In this document: in pieces, positions 39,493-51,737 of the stretch | How the letters are laid out: each line of letters opens with the position of its first letter | Numbering within the stretch: the stretch's first letter is position 1 | DNA from: Siphonodentalium dalli | Lineage: Eukaryota; Mollusca; Scaphopoda; Gadilida; Siphonodentaliidae | Assembly: GCA_032622095.1 (NCBI GenBank) | Contig: CP136063.1 | Coordinates: 210,043,934-210,107,933, forward strand | Direction: 5' to 3' | Length of the DNA stretch: 64,000 nt | Translations under genes and position numbers: made by a program | The notes under the pieces: model-generated | What the model saw: the letters and a program-made list of their open reading frames with translations, nothing else | The model's database searches: none | Told to the model about the DNA's origin: nothing

Positions 39493-41221
39493 GGTATATT
39501 ATTATTATACTTCCATGGTGTAACCAAGGAAGTATATTGTTTTTCTACTGAGTTCGTTTTCCGTTTATTTCGAAATACTCAGAAACTGATTGCAGTAGGA
39601 ACGCGAAATCTCTAGCGAATGTAGGCATCGGAGGTCTACTAAATATAATGGTATCCGGAATTCGGCGCAATGTTTTTTGACGGAGTTATGGCCCTTTTAC
39701 GATTATTTTTCATTATTATTTGTTATTATACTCGACACTTTTGCAACGCCCTAATATCTGAAAGTATGGGGAGTATCGAACTGAAAGTTTGTACATATGT
39801 TGGGGTCAATGAGTTCTAACCTATCGGCATACAACGAGTATTGTCCGCGTTTACCCAGCTGAGTTATCTCCCTTTATATGAAAAAATGTCACTTTACTAT
39901 CTCGGAAATTATAAGGAGCAGAGCATCGAAAATTGGACTGTATGCACACCTCGATATGCCCTACTGCCCACGGGCATCAAAACTTGTGTCCGCGCTTTCC
40001 CTGCGGAGTTACCACCCATAAATAGGCAAACCTCTATTTGATTTACTAGGCTGTACTCTCGTATCATTCCAGATAACTGCATTTGGATTTCACAGTCGTT
40101 TTGACCGTTGTCAGTTTAGTTTGAGAAAGAAAATTGGACAGGGTCGGACATATATTTTGACGCTGGGTTGGGGGCAAAATTTTCGAAAAAAAAAGTTTTG
40201 ATTGACATTCATCTATTTAAGTATGTGGATTCCCTGAACAAAAACCAACCCGTACCGGAAAGAATTGTTGAAATCCGAGAAGAAATGCAAGAGTTACGGG
40301 CCCTCAAAGTTTGCAATTTCGGCCCATGTGCTTGTGAACACATCTCCTCCGAAGATGTCGAACTTAGGATGTCATCTGATATCCCAGTGCGGACGGTCTG
40401 AAGAGAGCACGCGGTGTGCCAAAGTTTGCCTGTGTCGCTTCAGTGTTGTGGATCAGGGGAGGGGCGATCCGGGGTACCAATATTTTATTCTTCTCCGAAT
40501 CAGATGAAACTTGGAATATAACATCTACAGCGCCAATCAATCTAGAAACTGAAAGAATTTCGAAAATCCATTAAAAAATGGCGGAGTTGCGGGCCTTCAA
40601 ACTATGCAAATTTGGGCCCATGTGCTTGTGAACCTATCTCCTCCGAAGATGTTGAACTTAGGATGTCATTTGATATCCCAGTGCGTGCGGTCTGAAGAGA
40701 GCACGCGGTGTGCCAAATTTTGCCAGTGTCGGTTCAGTGTTGTGGGTCAGGGGAGGGGCGGTCCGTGGTACCATTTTTTTTTATTCTTTTCCGAATCAGA
40801 TGAAACTTGGAATATAACATCTACCATACACGATGATCACAAAACTGAAAACAGATCGTAAATCCGTTAAAAAATGGCCGAGATTTGGGGCCTCAAAATT
40901 TGAATCTGGACCCATATTCTTTCCAATAACCAAAATGTTATCCGTCTCCGAATAAGACAAAATTTATAACAAACAATCTATGTGAGGAGCTGATCACATT
41001 ACTGAAAACAATTTTAAAATCCATTGAGTTACGGGCCCTCAAACTTCGCATTTTGGGCCGGGTTTGATAATTTCCCAATCCCGTTACCCAATTTCGAGGT
41101 AGGGGTGGGGTCACTTACAAACACATAAGATAAACACTCACATGATAAGAACAACATATAATCAACATACTTCGTATTTCCGTCCCAAAAATGCGATTCT
41201 TTCAGATCATGATTTTCCCTA
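39493..41221. repeat. Higher-order repeat copy 1, headed by a hairpin
   Basis: Starts with ATTATTATACTTCCATGGTG; the segment 39507-39535 is an inverted repeat (ATACTTCC / GGAAGTAT with TGGT / ACCA inside). Downstream are about 290-base monomers containing GGGCCCTCAAAGTTTG, CATCTCCTCCGAAGATG and CAGATGAAACTTGGAATATA (near 40292, 40581 and 40882, and a divergent one near 41027). No protein is recognised; the short frames are repeat-derived. Confidence 0.8.
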
Positions 41222-42930
41222 TTATTATACTTCCATGGTGTAACCAAGGAAGTATATTGTTTTTCTACTGAGTTCGTTTTCCGTTTATTTCGAAATACTC
41301 AGAAACTGATTGCAGTAGGAACGCGAAATCTCTAACGAATATAGGCATCGAAGGTCTACTAAATATAATGGTACCCGGATTTCCGCCCAATGTTTCTTGG
41401 TGGAGTTATGGCCCTTTTGCGATTATTTTTCAGTATTATTATTATTATACTGGACACTTTTGTAATCACTATTACTCGAAAAGTACAGGGAGTAGCACAC
41501 TAAAACTTGGTAAGTAGGTTGGGGTACATAAGTTCTATGCCTATGGTGCGCTTTCACCGAGGAGTTATCTCCCTTTATTTGATAAAATGTCATTTTATTA
41601 GCTCGGAAATTATAAGAAGCAGAGCATCGAAAATTAGACCGTATGCACATCTCGATATGCACTACTGCCCACGGGCATAAGAACTTGTGTCCGCGCTTTC
41701 CCTGAAGAGTTACCGCCCATAGTTGGCAAACCTTTATTTGATTGTACTCTCTTGTCCTCCGGTATCATTTCAGATAACTGCATTTGTTTTTGTACTCGTG
41801 TTGAACGTTGTCAGCTTAGTCCGAGAAAGAAATTTTGACAGGGTTGAACATATATTTTTACACTGGGATGGGGGCAAAATTTTCGCAAAAAATGCTTTTT
41901 ATTGACATTCATCTATTTAAGTATGTAGATTCCCTGAACGAAAACAAACCCATATCGGAAAGATTTTTGAAATCAGAGAAGAAATGTAAGAGTTACGGGC
42001 CCTCAAAGTTTGCAATTTGGGTCCATGTGCTTGTGTACACATCTCCTCCGAAGATGTCGAACTTTGGATGTCATCTGATATCCCAGTGCGTGCGGTCTGA
42101 AGAGAGCGCGCGATGTGCCAAATTTTGCCAGTGTCGGTTCAGTATTGTGGGTCAGGGGAGGGGCGGTCCGGGGTACCATTTTTTTATTCTTCTCCGATCA
42201 GATGAAACTTGGAATATAACATCTATATCACCAACCGATCTAGACACTGAAAGAATTTCGAAAATCCATTGAAAAATGACAGAGTTGCGGACCCTCAAAC
42301 TATGCAAATTTGGGCCCATATGCTTGTGTACACATCTCCTCCAAAAATGTAGAACTAAGGATGTCATCTGATATCCCAGTGCGTGCGGTCTGAAGAGAGC
42401 ACGCGATGTGCCAAATTTTGCAAGTGTCGGTTCGGTGTTGTGGGTCAGGGGAGGGGTGGTCCGAGGTACCAAAATTTATTCCGTCTCCGAATCATATGAA
42501 ACTCGGTATATAACATCTACCATACACGTTGATCATAATACTAAAAACCTATCGTAAATCCATTAAAATATGGCGGATATTTGGCCCCTCAAACTTTGAA
42601 TGTGCGCCCGTATTCTTTCCAATAAACAAAATGTTAGTCGTCTCTGAATCAGACACAAATTATAACAAAGACTCAATGTAAGTAGCTGATAACAATACTC
42701 GAAACAATTTTAAAATCCACTGGAAAATAACGGAGTTACGGGCTTTCAAAATTCGCATTTTGAGCCGGGTTTGACAATTTTCCAATCCCGTCACCCAATT
42801 TCGAGGCAGGGGTGGGGTTACTTCCAAACATTTGAGATCAACCCACACATGTTAAGGGAAAGATATAATCATCCTACTTCATATTTTCCGTCCCTTAACT
42901 GCGATTTATTCAGCTCATGATTTGCCCTAT
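41222..42930. repeat. Higher-order repeat copy 2
   Basis: Same hairpin head (41227-41255) and same succession of about 290-base monomers as copy 1 (near 41990 and 42285 and a divergent one near 42570), spaced about 1.7 kb from copy 1. Confidence 0.8.
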
Positions 42931-43146
42931 TTTTATACTTCCATGGTGTAACCAAGGAAGTATATTGTTTTTCTACTGAGGTCGTTTTCCGTTTATTTCG
43001 AAATACTCAGAAACTGATTGCAGTAGGAACGCGAAATCTCTAGCGAATATAGGCATCGAAGTATACTAAATATAATGGTATCCGGATTTCCGCCCAATGT
43101 TTCTTAGTGGAGTTATGGCCATTTTGGGATTATGTTTCAGTATTGT
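42931..43146. repeat. Higher-order repeat copy 3, short
   Basis: Hairpin head at 42935-42963 and the GAAACTGATTGCAGTAGG section, cut off by the head of the next copy after about 215 bases. Confidence 0.75.
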
Positions 43147-44113
43147 ATTATTATACTTCCATGGTGTAACCAAGGAAGTATATTGTTTTTCTATTGAGTC
43201 AGTTTTCCGTTTGACTGCAAATACTCAGAAACTAATGGGAGGAGGACCGTGAAATTTCTAGGGATCGTAGGCATCTAAGGGATACAGCAAATGAAGATAT
43301 CGCGAGTTCGGCCCAACGCTTTACCACGGAGTGAAATTTAAAACAAATATTTTTTTCACTATTATTATCATTATACTCGACACTTTTGCAACGCCTTAAT
43401 ATCTGAACATATGGGGAGTATCGAACTGAAAGTTGGTACTTATGTTGGGGTAAATGAGTTATGTGCCATAGATGCATGACGAATATTGTCCGCGCAGAGT
43501 CTTCATATAAACGACCGCGACTCCTCTGAAAGTATCCGACATTAAAAGCCGTATCACACGCTGGTGTGACTGGAATAACGAGCGCAAGTGGTGCGCCAAA
43601 CTCTGCCAGGTTCGGTTCAGTATTGTGGGTTTGGGGAGGGGGTGGACCCAGGTCCCAAATTGTTTTTGGTCTCAGAATCAGATGAAACTTGGAATATAAC
43701 ATCTACAATACAAGCTGATTAGGAAACTGAAAACAGATCGTTAATCCGTTGGAAAATGTCGGAGATTTGGTCCCTCAACGTTTAAAATTGGGCACATATG
43801 CTTGTCAATTTCAAAAATGTTATTCGTCTCTGAATCAGATGAAATACATACCATCGCATCTCTGAGAGCAGCAAATCACAAAACTGAAAACAGTTTTAAT
43901 ATCCGTTGGTAATTAACGAAGTTACGGGCCCCCAAAGTTCGCATTTTGAGCCGGGGTTGACAATGTGCTTATCCCGTCACACAGTTTCGAGGCAGGGGAG
44001 GGGTCACTCCCATACACGTCAGATGAAAATACAAAAGCCAGGATAACATATGGTCACACAACTGAACATTTTGTGTTACTAAACTGCGATTCTTTCATCT
44101 CAATATTTTTTAT
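43147..44113. repeat. Higher-order repeat copy 4, diverged
   Basis: Hairpin head at 43153-43181 and a diverged variant of the following section (AACTAATGGGAGGAGGACCG). Degenerate monomers follow near 43560-44000. Confidence 0.7.
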
Positions 44114-44600
44114 ATTATTATACTTCCATGGTGTAACCAAGGAAGTATATTGTTTTTCTATTGAGGCAGTTTTCCGTTTGACTGCAAATACTCATAAACT
44201 AATGGGAGGTAGAATATAAAATTCTACAGCATAAGCCGATCACGAAACTGAAAGAATTTCGAAAATCCATTTAAATATTCCAGAGTTACATGTTTAGGCC
44301 TTCAACGTTACCGTTACGGACCAAACGACTCGCAACCTGAACTCCTCCGAACTTTCAAGTTATTGGAGGTCGAATCATAAGCCGATGTGACCGGAATAAA
44401 GAGCGCAAGTAGTGCGCCAAATTTGGCCAGTTTAGGTTCAGTATTGTGGGTTAAGCAGAGGGGTGGTCCATGGAACCAAATTTGTTTTCCAAATCAGATG
44501 AAATTTATAATAGAAATCTTGGAGAGAAGCAGATCACAAAACTGAAGAAAATCAATTAAAACCCGTATATTGGAAATAACGGAGTTACTCAACAAAGAAC
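44114..44600. repeat. Higher-order repeat copy 5, 3' truncated
   Basis: Hairpin head at 44120-44148 and the copy 4 type variant, then a degraded monomer; the family sequence fades near 44600. Confidence 0.65.
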
Positions 44601-44739
44601 TACAGATAATATAAAACTTAATTAGATTTCGCGAAGTAAATTCCGAAAGTGTTCATAAAGGTAACTCGCATTGAGCTGTAATATTACTTGTTATATAGGG
44701 TTTGTAACCATGCCTTTGATGATTAGGTCAGCAAGGAAC

Positions 44740-45540
44740 ATGGTTGGTAAATATATATGTGAGAGTTATGGAGGCACGGACTCATTATGAGTGGTCATTG
44801 CTCATATTTGCTTAACTCAGTGAACGTGAACAAATTCTCATTTCTTATCAAAATGGCCATGTGTCGATCGGAATGGTACATCGTCTAGCCCAGACTGTAA
44901 TGATCTTATCCACGACCTAACCACATCAGCTACGGGGACATCCTTAAAAGGGAAGCCCTTTCACCGAGAGGTTAGGAAGCGTATCAGTCTGAACATGGGT
45001 CCAAACTCACTACCTTCGAAATTCTTGATCTGCCATTCTGCGACCATACGATTACTGGTACTGGCGTATATATATATGTCAGAGTTATGGAGGCACGGAC
45101 TCAGTATGAGTGTTCGGTGAATAGCAATTCGACCCACATAGGTTGCTATCTTGAAGGGTGTCCTTAGTCGCATTGGTAATGTAACAGCATGTTGTGGGGA
45201 AGATGTCGGATTAAAATCAGCCAAATTACACATTGTTTTATCAGATAGGGGAACAATATATATCTAAATGAGCAATTCCATGGATATGCTATTATGAATA
45301 TGTCGAGAGATCTGAATGTGTTTTGATGTTCAGCAGTATCATCCAGACTTTTACTTTTGATGTTTTCATCAGTAAGGATACTGCCTGTTAATACATAACT
45401 ATAGATTAGCTGAATATCAATTGGACCCACACGTGTTGATATTGCGAAGGGTTTTACAAGGCGCAATGTTAATGTGACAGCATTTTGTGAGGCAAATATG
45501 TTTGGCTAAATCAGTCACTTCATACATCTTTTTGTTCAAC
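44740..45540. repeat. Diverged duplications, no gene
   Basis: GAGTTATGGAGGCACGGACTCA occurs at about 44763 and 45070. A second pair (GACCCACATAGGTTG near 45130 and GACCCACACGTGTTG near 45423) continues with moderate similarity for over 100 bases. An old local duplication of about 300 bases. Confidence 0.5.
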
Positions 45541-46869
45541 ACTAAGTACACTACACATTTAATTGGACAGTTCCATGTAAATAAATTTTAGATGTCTTAA
45601 GGAATATTCATTTCCTAATGTAATGACACTGTTTAGATACACTTGAGTCGATCACAAACATATAGTAGCAAATCGATTTATAAACAAGTTTGTGATCCGT
45701 TAAAATGTTTTACAATTATAATTACACATAGCTTTGGGCACAAACGTTGCTACTTACAATTGCCACATCCATGCCATATTGGGTGGCAGTCAAAGTAATT
45801 GTTGTGCGAGGGGATTGTATTTGTACTTAACAATGACTAGTGTTTGTGATTGTTTGGAAGAGGCTTTTTAAATAAATAGCGTTTACGTTTAAGAATATCT
45901 AATTTCACTCGCTATCACATCTCTAGATCCTTGCAGATCTGTACAGAGAATACTGTCTCCATGCAGTTTTTCGACCTACTTAGACCACATGAACGCGACA
46001 CAGGGGAGCTACATTACTGAATATTTACAACCATAATTTTCTTCTCAATGTTGCATACATGCCGATTGCAATAGTATCTAGTAGGTTAATGTTTGTTGTT
46101 TGATATGTTGTATTTTCCCGGTCCAAGCTATTTAAAGTTTACTTGTGAAATTTTAGGCGCCCAGGCACTGACATACGTACACACCCTCGATAACGATTGA
46201 ATCATCTGCCTCTGCGTGCATATTTGCATTTTATTTTCTCTTATCTATGTTGCTAATTAGCATATTTTCCACATACGCGCCTTTCATTTAAAGCGTAGAC
46301 ATGTATTCGTAAAATTGTGATCTAATTAATGGAGCGGATATAATAGTCCCACCTCTCACTGGTGTTAGGTTTGAAACGACCGCAATGCATATTTTGATCC
46401 GATATATCATAATTGTGTAACCAACCCCTATAATTGCAAGGTATATTAACTTCTCAATTCCTAATATACTATGTATTAGAATGTTGACTTGTATTGCATT
46501 TTTAGATTATAAATTGAAGACTGATATTGAGACACTGATAATCAATTTTATGGATGTACATTATTGCATGTGTATATTGGTGATTATCACATGTTACTTA
46601 CATGTACATGTATATAGTGGGGAGTTATCAAGCTGCCCAATATATTTTGGCAAATAAACATTAATTGTATACGAAAACCTTTGTAGAGTTCTCCCTTAGG
46701 AAGATTTTACATCTTTTCAGATCTGCCAATATATAATCATACGTGTGTCTATGTATCTGATGTGTACTTACTGCTATTGTCATTTATAGTTGGAACTTGA
46801 GTTTGGTAAGCCGTAGTTAGCGGATGGTAGACGGCATGAATTCAGGCTAGGCATACAATTAAATATTTA
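45541..46869. other. No gene seen
   Basis: AT-rich sequence with only short frames. I see no repeat family or coding signal I can name. Confidence 0.45.
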
Positions 46870-47243
46870 CTAGCTGGTGGGCCCGACTTCGTCCGGGCTG
46901 TTTCCCCTCTGCTTTCCGCCGAAAGGCGCGATTTGACCTTGAATTGACCATTTGTAAGGTCAAGGTCAGGTCGGGGTAACGATTCGACCCGTCCAAAACG
47001 CACTCTCGACAAAAGTACCCCTAGGTATCAAAGTTCGTCCGTTTTACCCGATTTGACCTTGAATTGACCATGTCGAAGGTCAATGTCAGGTCGGGGTCTC
47101 TATTTGACCCATCCAAAACACTCCCCGGACAATAGTATCCACAGGTATCAAATTTCGTCGAAATCCGTCTGGCAGTTTTCCCGGCCATTGATAACAGACA
47201 AACAGACAGACAAACAGACAGAAGTCCCAAAATATATATTAGA
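46870..47243 (-). mobile_element. Isolated complete Helitron-like element (374 bp)
   Basis: The minus strand reads A|TCTAATATATATTTTGGGAC at the 5' end (47243), a GTCTGTTT microsatellite, two copies of a module with GGTCAA(G/T)GTCAGGTCGGGGT, then a GCCCG...CGGGC hairpin, CCACCAG and CTAG|T (46873-46870). The flanks are A and T with no duplication, as expected for Helitron insertion into AT. This solitary copy defines the termini best. Confidence 0.75.
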
Positions 47244-47259
47244 TATATGAAAGGGAAAA

Positions 47260-47440
47260 TCAGTTCATGAGTACATATACCAGAAGGAAAGCTCCGATGG
47301 GATTTCAACATTAATCTGGGAGTGTTATACATATACAGAGACCAGAAGGAAAACTCTGAAGGAATTTCAGTTTTGTATACAGGGTGTATTGGACATGCAT
47401 ATACAAGAAGGAAAACTCAGAAGGGTATTTTACTAGGAGT
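47260..47440. repeat. Three degenerate tandem repeats
   Basis: A(A/G)AAGGAAA(G/A)CTC(C/T)GA(T/A)GGG-like units occur near 47282, 47342 and 47406, each followed by diverged sequence, with a spacing of about 60-65 bases. Confidence 0.5.
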
Positions 47441-47880
47441 GTCAGTCCCATACAGCTGTAAACAAGAACAACATGTCAGAACAAATTGAAGCTGATACAA
47501 TGCCTCGATTCAATGCACATAATAGATCATCGAGAGAAAAGGATGAACAGAACATGTCACTCCTATAATATAAAATAAATGTGACGGTTTCGTATTCACC
47601 ATCGAACGTGTAATTTTCTGGCCGTGTTCCGTGACCAAGCACCACTCCAATTCGAATAAAATGTCTCCGGCAATTGAAATAAGATCTTGTACATCCATGT
47701 CTGTCAGTTTATTTCACCATACATGTCACGCGACCTTTTCACTAACCTCAGTGCGCACACACCTGAGTGGATGCACCTAAAATGCTGAATCAGCTATTTG
47801 GCAGCAGGTTACAACATACAAGGATATTACCTGAGTTCAGTTTAACTCAATTGTAACGATATATATGTTATTTCCCAATA
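47441..47880. other. No gene seen
   Basis: Two overlapping minus-strand frames of 62-67 codons (47442-47698) show no domain. No other structure found. Confidence 0.4.
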
Positions 47881-48510
47881 CAAGATTGCGGAACCGTTTG
47901 ACCATCCGCCATACCCGTCCAGCAGTTAAACATCCTGTTCAGCAATTCGGCTGCTGCAGTTCAGTCGATTCTTGCGAACGCAGTTTAGCTCAATTTAACG
48001 AAGTCAGCAGAGTATAGGTTGTGCAAATGACTTGTAATCGATGGTCCAAGTACAGGGATGGATCACAATTGACCGACCTCCACCACAGTTCAACAGTTTA
48101 AATTCCCATTCAGCACTTTACGTACAGTTCAGCAGATTACCCCGAACGCAGATTAACATATTTTTAACAACGATTGTCGGGTATAGGTAATGCAAATGAC
48201 TTTTAATCGATGGACCAAAACCAAATATAGGGAGGGAATACTATTGCACCGACTTCCACCCAGTTTAAAATCACGTTCGGCACTTCATCGGATACTGTTC
48301 AGCAGATCCCCCGAAAGTAGCTTAACCGATTTTTAACTATATGATAGTCAGGTATAGGTTATGCAAATGACTTGCAATCGATGGGCCATAACCAAGTACA
48401 GAGATGGAACACAATTAACATTTTAACGGACATCCACCCCTGTTCAACAGTTCAAAATCGCGTTCAGCAAATACTCGATTACAGTTTAGCAGATTCCACC
48501 GATAGCAGTT
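47881..48510. repeat. Satellite-like tandem repeats of about 165-172 bp
   Basis: GCAAATGACTT(G/T)(T/C)AATCGATGG recurs at about 48026, 48191 and 48363, with CCGACTTCCACC, GTTCAGCA and TTTTTAAC blocks between. Roughly three and a half copies, moderately diverged. Two of the copies contain the octamer ATGCAAAT. Confidence 0.75.
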
Positions 48511-48519
48511 TAACCGATA

Positions 48520-48572
<53 letters not shown>

Positions 48573-48620
48573 CTCTCCTCTCTCTCTCTCTCTCTCTCTC
48601 CCTCTCTCTCTCTCTCTCTC
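48520..48620. repeat. CT microsatellite
   Basis: About 100 bases of CT/TCTC repeat with a few interruptions, directly after the satellite block. Confidence 0.9.
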
Positions 48621-49055
48621 ATCCGAACTTGACAGAATTTTCAAAATCCCTCAACATGCTTTATAATATTTTGCTCTAGAATACGATGACATCCTATCTC
48701 TACCAAATATAATCGAAGCCTTATCTCATAGATCGAATACTGCCATATAATATGGAATGAGTTAAGTATTATATCTCATTACCTTATTATAGTATCCGAC
48801 AAGCAAAATTTCGTGACTGTCGGACAGAATGTTGGCATCCTTGGGAGGTGTGGTAAGTGGCCCTAAAATATATCCCCACCGAATCGATCTAAACGTTTGG
48901 CTTGGGGCACCGCACTGTCAGTCGGTTAGTAACATGATACTTTAGAATGGCATAAACACTGCCACGCTTGTTCGAACTATATGATATATAGAGTACACCC
49001 ATTGAAATGCCGATAACATGGAAGTATATCTGATTTGATGGAATCAGACCTCTAG
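48621..49055. other. No gene seen
   Basis: Unassigned sequence between the CT microsatellite and the LINE tail. The 92-codon minus-strand frame at 48889-49167 overlaps LINE 3' UTR and is not protein-like. Confidence 0.4.
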
Positions 49056-49490
49056 TTATTATTATTATTATATATACATTTAAAAACGCATTATACAATA
49101 AAGTTTCAATGCGCTTTACAACAAAGCGCGACAAAAATAACATTGAAATGTAAAATTTAAAAAGCATAGTAATAAGGTAAAGGAAATTAAGATGATGACT
49201 AAGAACTAGATTTAAACTTAACGATTAACTTGCGGGAAACATTGTCTAAAAAGTAGAGTTTTGAGATCGGTTTTGAAATCCTTCAATGTAGAACATCGTC
49301 GAACAGTTTGTGGCAGACCGTTCCATACCTGCGTAGCCAATTCCTGAAAACATTTTGTACCGTAATTCACGTTGGGTTTCGCTATTGTCCTAATGTCTAA
49401 ACCGCTTGTCGTTGAACGCGTAACTCTGCCGGATTTTAGGACAAACATATCAGATATGTACTCAGGCGTTGTCTTTCTCAATGATTTGTA
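49056..49490 (-). mobile_element. 3' end of an L2/CR1-like LINE (5' truncated)
   Basis: On the minus strand: the last 87 codons of an RT ORF, then a 3' UTR with GTAAAGCGCATTGAAACTTT and a tail of ATT repeats (49056-49072). This resembles the GTAAAGCGC...(ATT)n 3' ends of L2-type LINEs and their SINEs. The 5' side stops at 49490, where a Helitron-like fragment begins. Confidence 0.65.
49218..49481 (-). pseudogene. C-terminal fragment of a LINE reverse transcriptase
   Basis: 87 residues: YISDMFV, then NYGTKCFQELATQVWNGLPQ, then LKDFKTDLKTLLF. The pattern YG...F...A...WN.LP...R...S...FK..LK..LF is the standard end of many LINE RT proteins. No catalytic part is present. Confidence 0.65.
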
Positions 49491-49920
49491 TGAATGTATC
49501 TTGCCCCGGATACGAATTTTATCGGGTCGCCGAGTCCGTGCGACGCCAGCTTCGTGCGTGCGCAGACCAGATCTCGGAAACGGGTGGAGATATCGACTTG
49601 AAATTTGGTATGTGAATGTATCTTGCCCCGGATACGAATTTTATCGGGTCGCCGAGCCCGTGCGACGCCAGCTTCGCGCATGCGCAGACCATATTTCACG
49701 ACATTAGACGGGTACGGGCAGGTTTTAAAAAATGCGTTGTCTGTCGTTCCTAGGAAGGGGGGATTTCATCGGGTTAACGCCAGAAACAAAAAAAAATATT
49801 TAAAAAAAATTTAAAAAGGCAGAATTAAAAATAAAATATCATGTTTCTGACCAACCACGCAAAAGCCAAACAAATGTCATGTTTCGGACCAACGCCGCCA
49901 GTGGCGGGCTAACCTGCTAG
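49491..49920 (+). mobile_element. Helitron-like short element, 5' truncated
   Basis: Begins inside the 122-bp repeat (GAATGTATCTTGCCCCGGAT), contains nearly two units, and ends with CCGCCAGTGGCGG and CTAG at 49917-49920. Confidence 0.55.
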
Positions 49921-50306
49921 TCTACTATATTTTTTGAGACATACGGAATATATATATCCTTTATAGACTCGAAAATGGCTCGACCGATTGAGCCCAAACT
50001 TCCTATCTAAGGGTAGAAAGCCACGGGAATGGTCATCGCACCATTTGCGAGCCCGTGCGACAACTCCTTCACCCTTCAACTGTCACCGTAATGGGGATGG
50101 ATAGGTTAATCGCGTGATAATTAATGAGCGTTTGTATATGACGCGTCGCTATTAAAGAGCCTTTATCTACTTTAGTGAAAATACGGCATACAGTTTGGCC
50201 GTCTCGGAAACTGGGGATATCGAGACGAAATTTCGTACTTAGGGGTTCCAAGGGATGGGGGAGATTTTCGTCGGGTCAGTTTGACCGCCCGGGGCTAACC
50301 TGCTAG
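49921..50306 (+). mobile_element. Helitron-like short element (386 bp)
   Basis: TCTACTATATTTTTTGAGAC start; it ends CCGCCCGGGGCTAACCTGCTAG at 50306, with the terminal hairpin degraded. Confidence 0.55.
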
Positions 50307-51047
50307 TCTTCTTCTACTATATATTTTGAGAACTCCGTATATGTGTATATATGTGTGTGTGTGTGGGTACTTCATAGAATCGAAAACGGCTGGTCGGATC
50401 GAGCTCAAATTTCATATTTAAGGGTAAAAACCCACGGGGATTGTCAACGTCGCATTTTGGTCTAGCTCTGAGCACTCATTCTCCACTCCCAATCATCAAA
50501 ATCACCGCAAACGGCACTTCGGGGGTTAAGGCATCAACTATCTTTATATTGGCCGTATTTGGGGTTGTTAACCGACTAACGCTCTTTATTGCCATCGACG
50601 TTGCTAAACGGTTACCCATGAGTACGAAACTACGGATGCAAACGCGAAATGCATTTATCTCGATTAAAAAGGCAGAATTAACTCAAAATGCGTGTTGTGT
50701 GATTCTTATGTCTCTCGTTCCTAGGAACGGGGGAAATTTTCATTGTGTCAGTTTTTCCGCCCGATGTACCTTAAATCATACCTCTTTTAGGGACGGGTAC
50801 TGCGTGTTGTGTGATTATTATGTCTTCTTCACCTTAATCGGGTAAAATAAGGTCTAATCGGGTAAAATATTGAAAAACCAAAAATTAACCAAAAATTAAC
50901 CAAAAATTAACCAAAAATTAACTAATGTTATAAACAAAAAATTAATATTAACTCATTGAAAAAAAAATTAAATTAAAAAATTAATTAAAAAAATTAAAAA
51001 TTGTCATGTTTCGGACCAACGCCGCCAGTGGCGGGCTAACCTGCTAG
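50307..51047 (+). mobile_element. Helitron-like short element (741 bp)
   Basis: Starts TCTTCTTCTACTATATATTT (an extra TCTTCT at the junction), contains an A/T-only block with repeated ACCAAAAATTA, and ends with hairpin plus CTAG at 51044-51047. Confidence 0.6.
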
Positions 51048-51737
51048 TCTATTACTGTCTATTATATATTTTGAGACTTCCGTATATATAGGTGTGTACT
51101 TTATAGAAAACGGCTGCACCCACCGAGCTCAAACTTCCCATCTAAGGTTAAAAACCAACGGGAATGGTCGTCGCGGCGTTTTGGAGAAACTCAGAGCTCA
51201 CCCGTTCTCCACTCTCTGTCACAAAAACGGCACTGCGGGGTTAATAGCGTTGATTGTTAAAGAGCGTTCCTATCTTCAGTGTCGTTGATAGAGATCTTCC
51301 ATATTTGGGTTCGTTAACCGGTTAACGCTCTTTATTCCCTTCGGCTTGCGCATACTGAACGGGGGACGGCGTTAGTTTACGTTATCTGGAACTCGCTTCC
51401 TAGGAATTCTGGGAAATTCCAGGGAATGCCGATTGAGCTCAAACTTGCTACATACGGGAAGTGTCATATATAGGTGTGTGTCCTTTATAGACTCGAACCG
51501 ATTAAACTCAAACTTGCTAAATACGGGAAGTGTCATGGACGGGTTATATTGAAAAACAAAAAATTAAATTAAAAAATTAAAAGGGCACAATTAACTCATT
51601 GAAAAATAAAAAAAATTAACTTATTGAAAAACAAACAATTAAATAATTAATTTTAAAAATTAATTAAAAAAATTAATTAAAAATATTAAAAATTGTCATG
51701 TTTCTGACGATTGCCGCCAGGGCGGGCTAACATGCTA
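51048..51737 (+). mobile_element. Helitron-like short element (690 bp)
   Basis: Begins TCTATTACTGTCTATTATAT (partly duplicated start) and ends CCGCCAGGGCGGGCTAACATG plus CTAG at 51734-51737. An AT-rich AATTAAA block lies at 51545-51700. Confidence 0.6.

Noticed and set aside
39507-39535. Possible microRNA precursor
   Set aside because: The perfect arms are too short (about 12 bp) for a typical precursor, and it is part of a multicopy repeat head.
41835-42272. 145-codon frame in the higher-order repeat block
   Set aside because: Overlaps two repeat monomers, is not conserved as a frame in copy 1, and has no domain.
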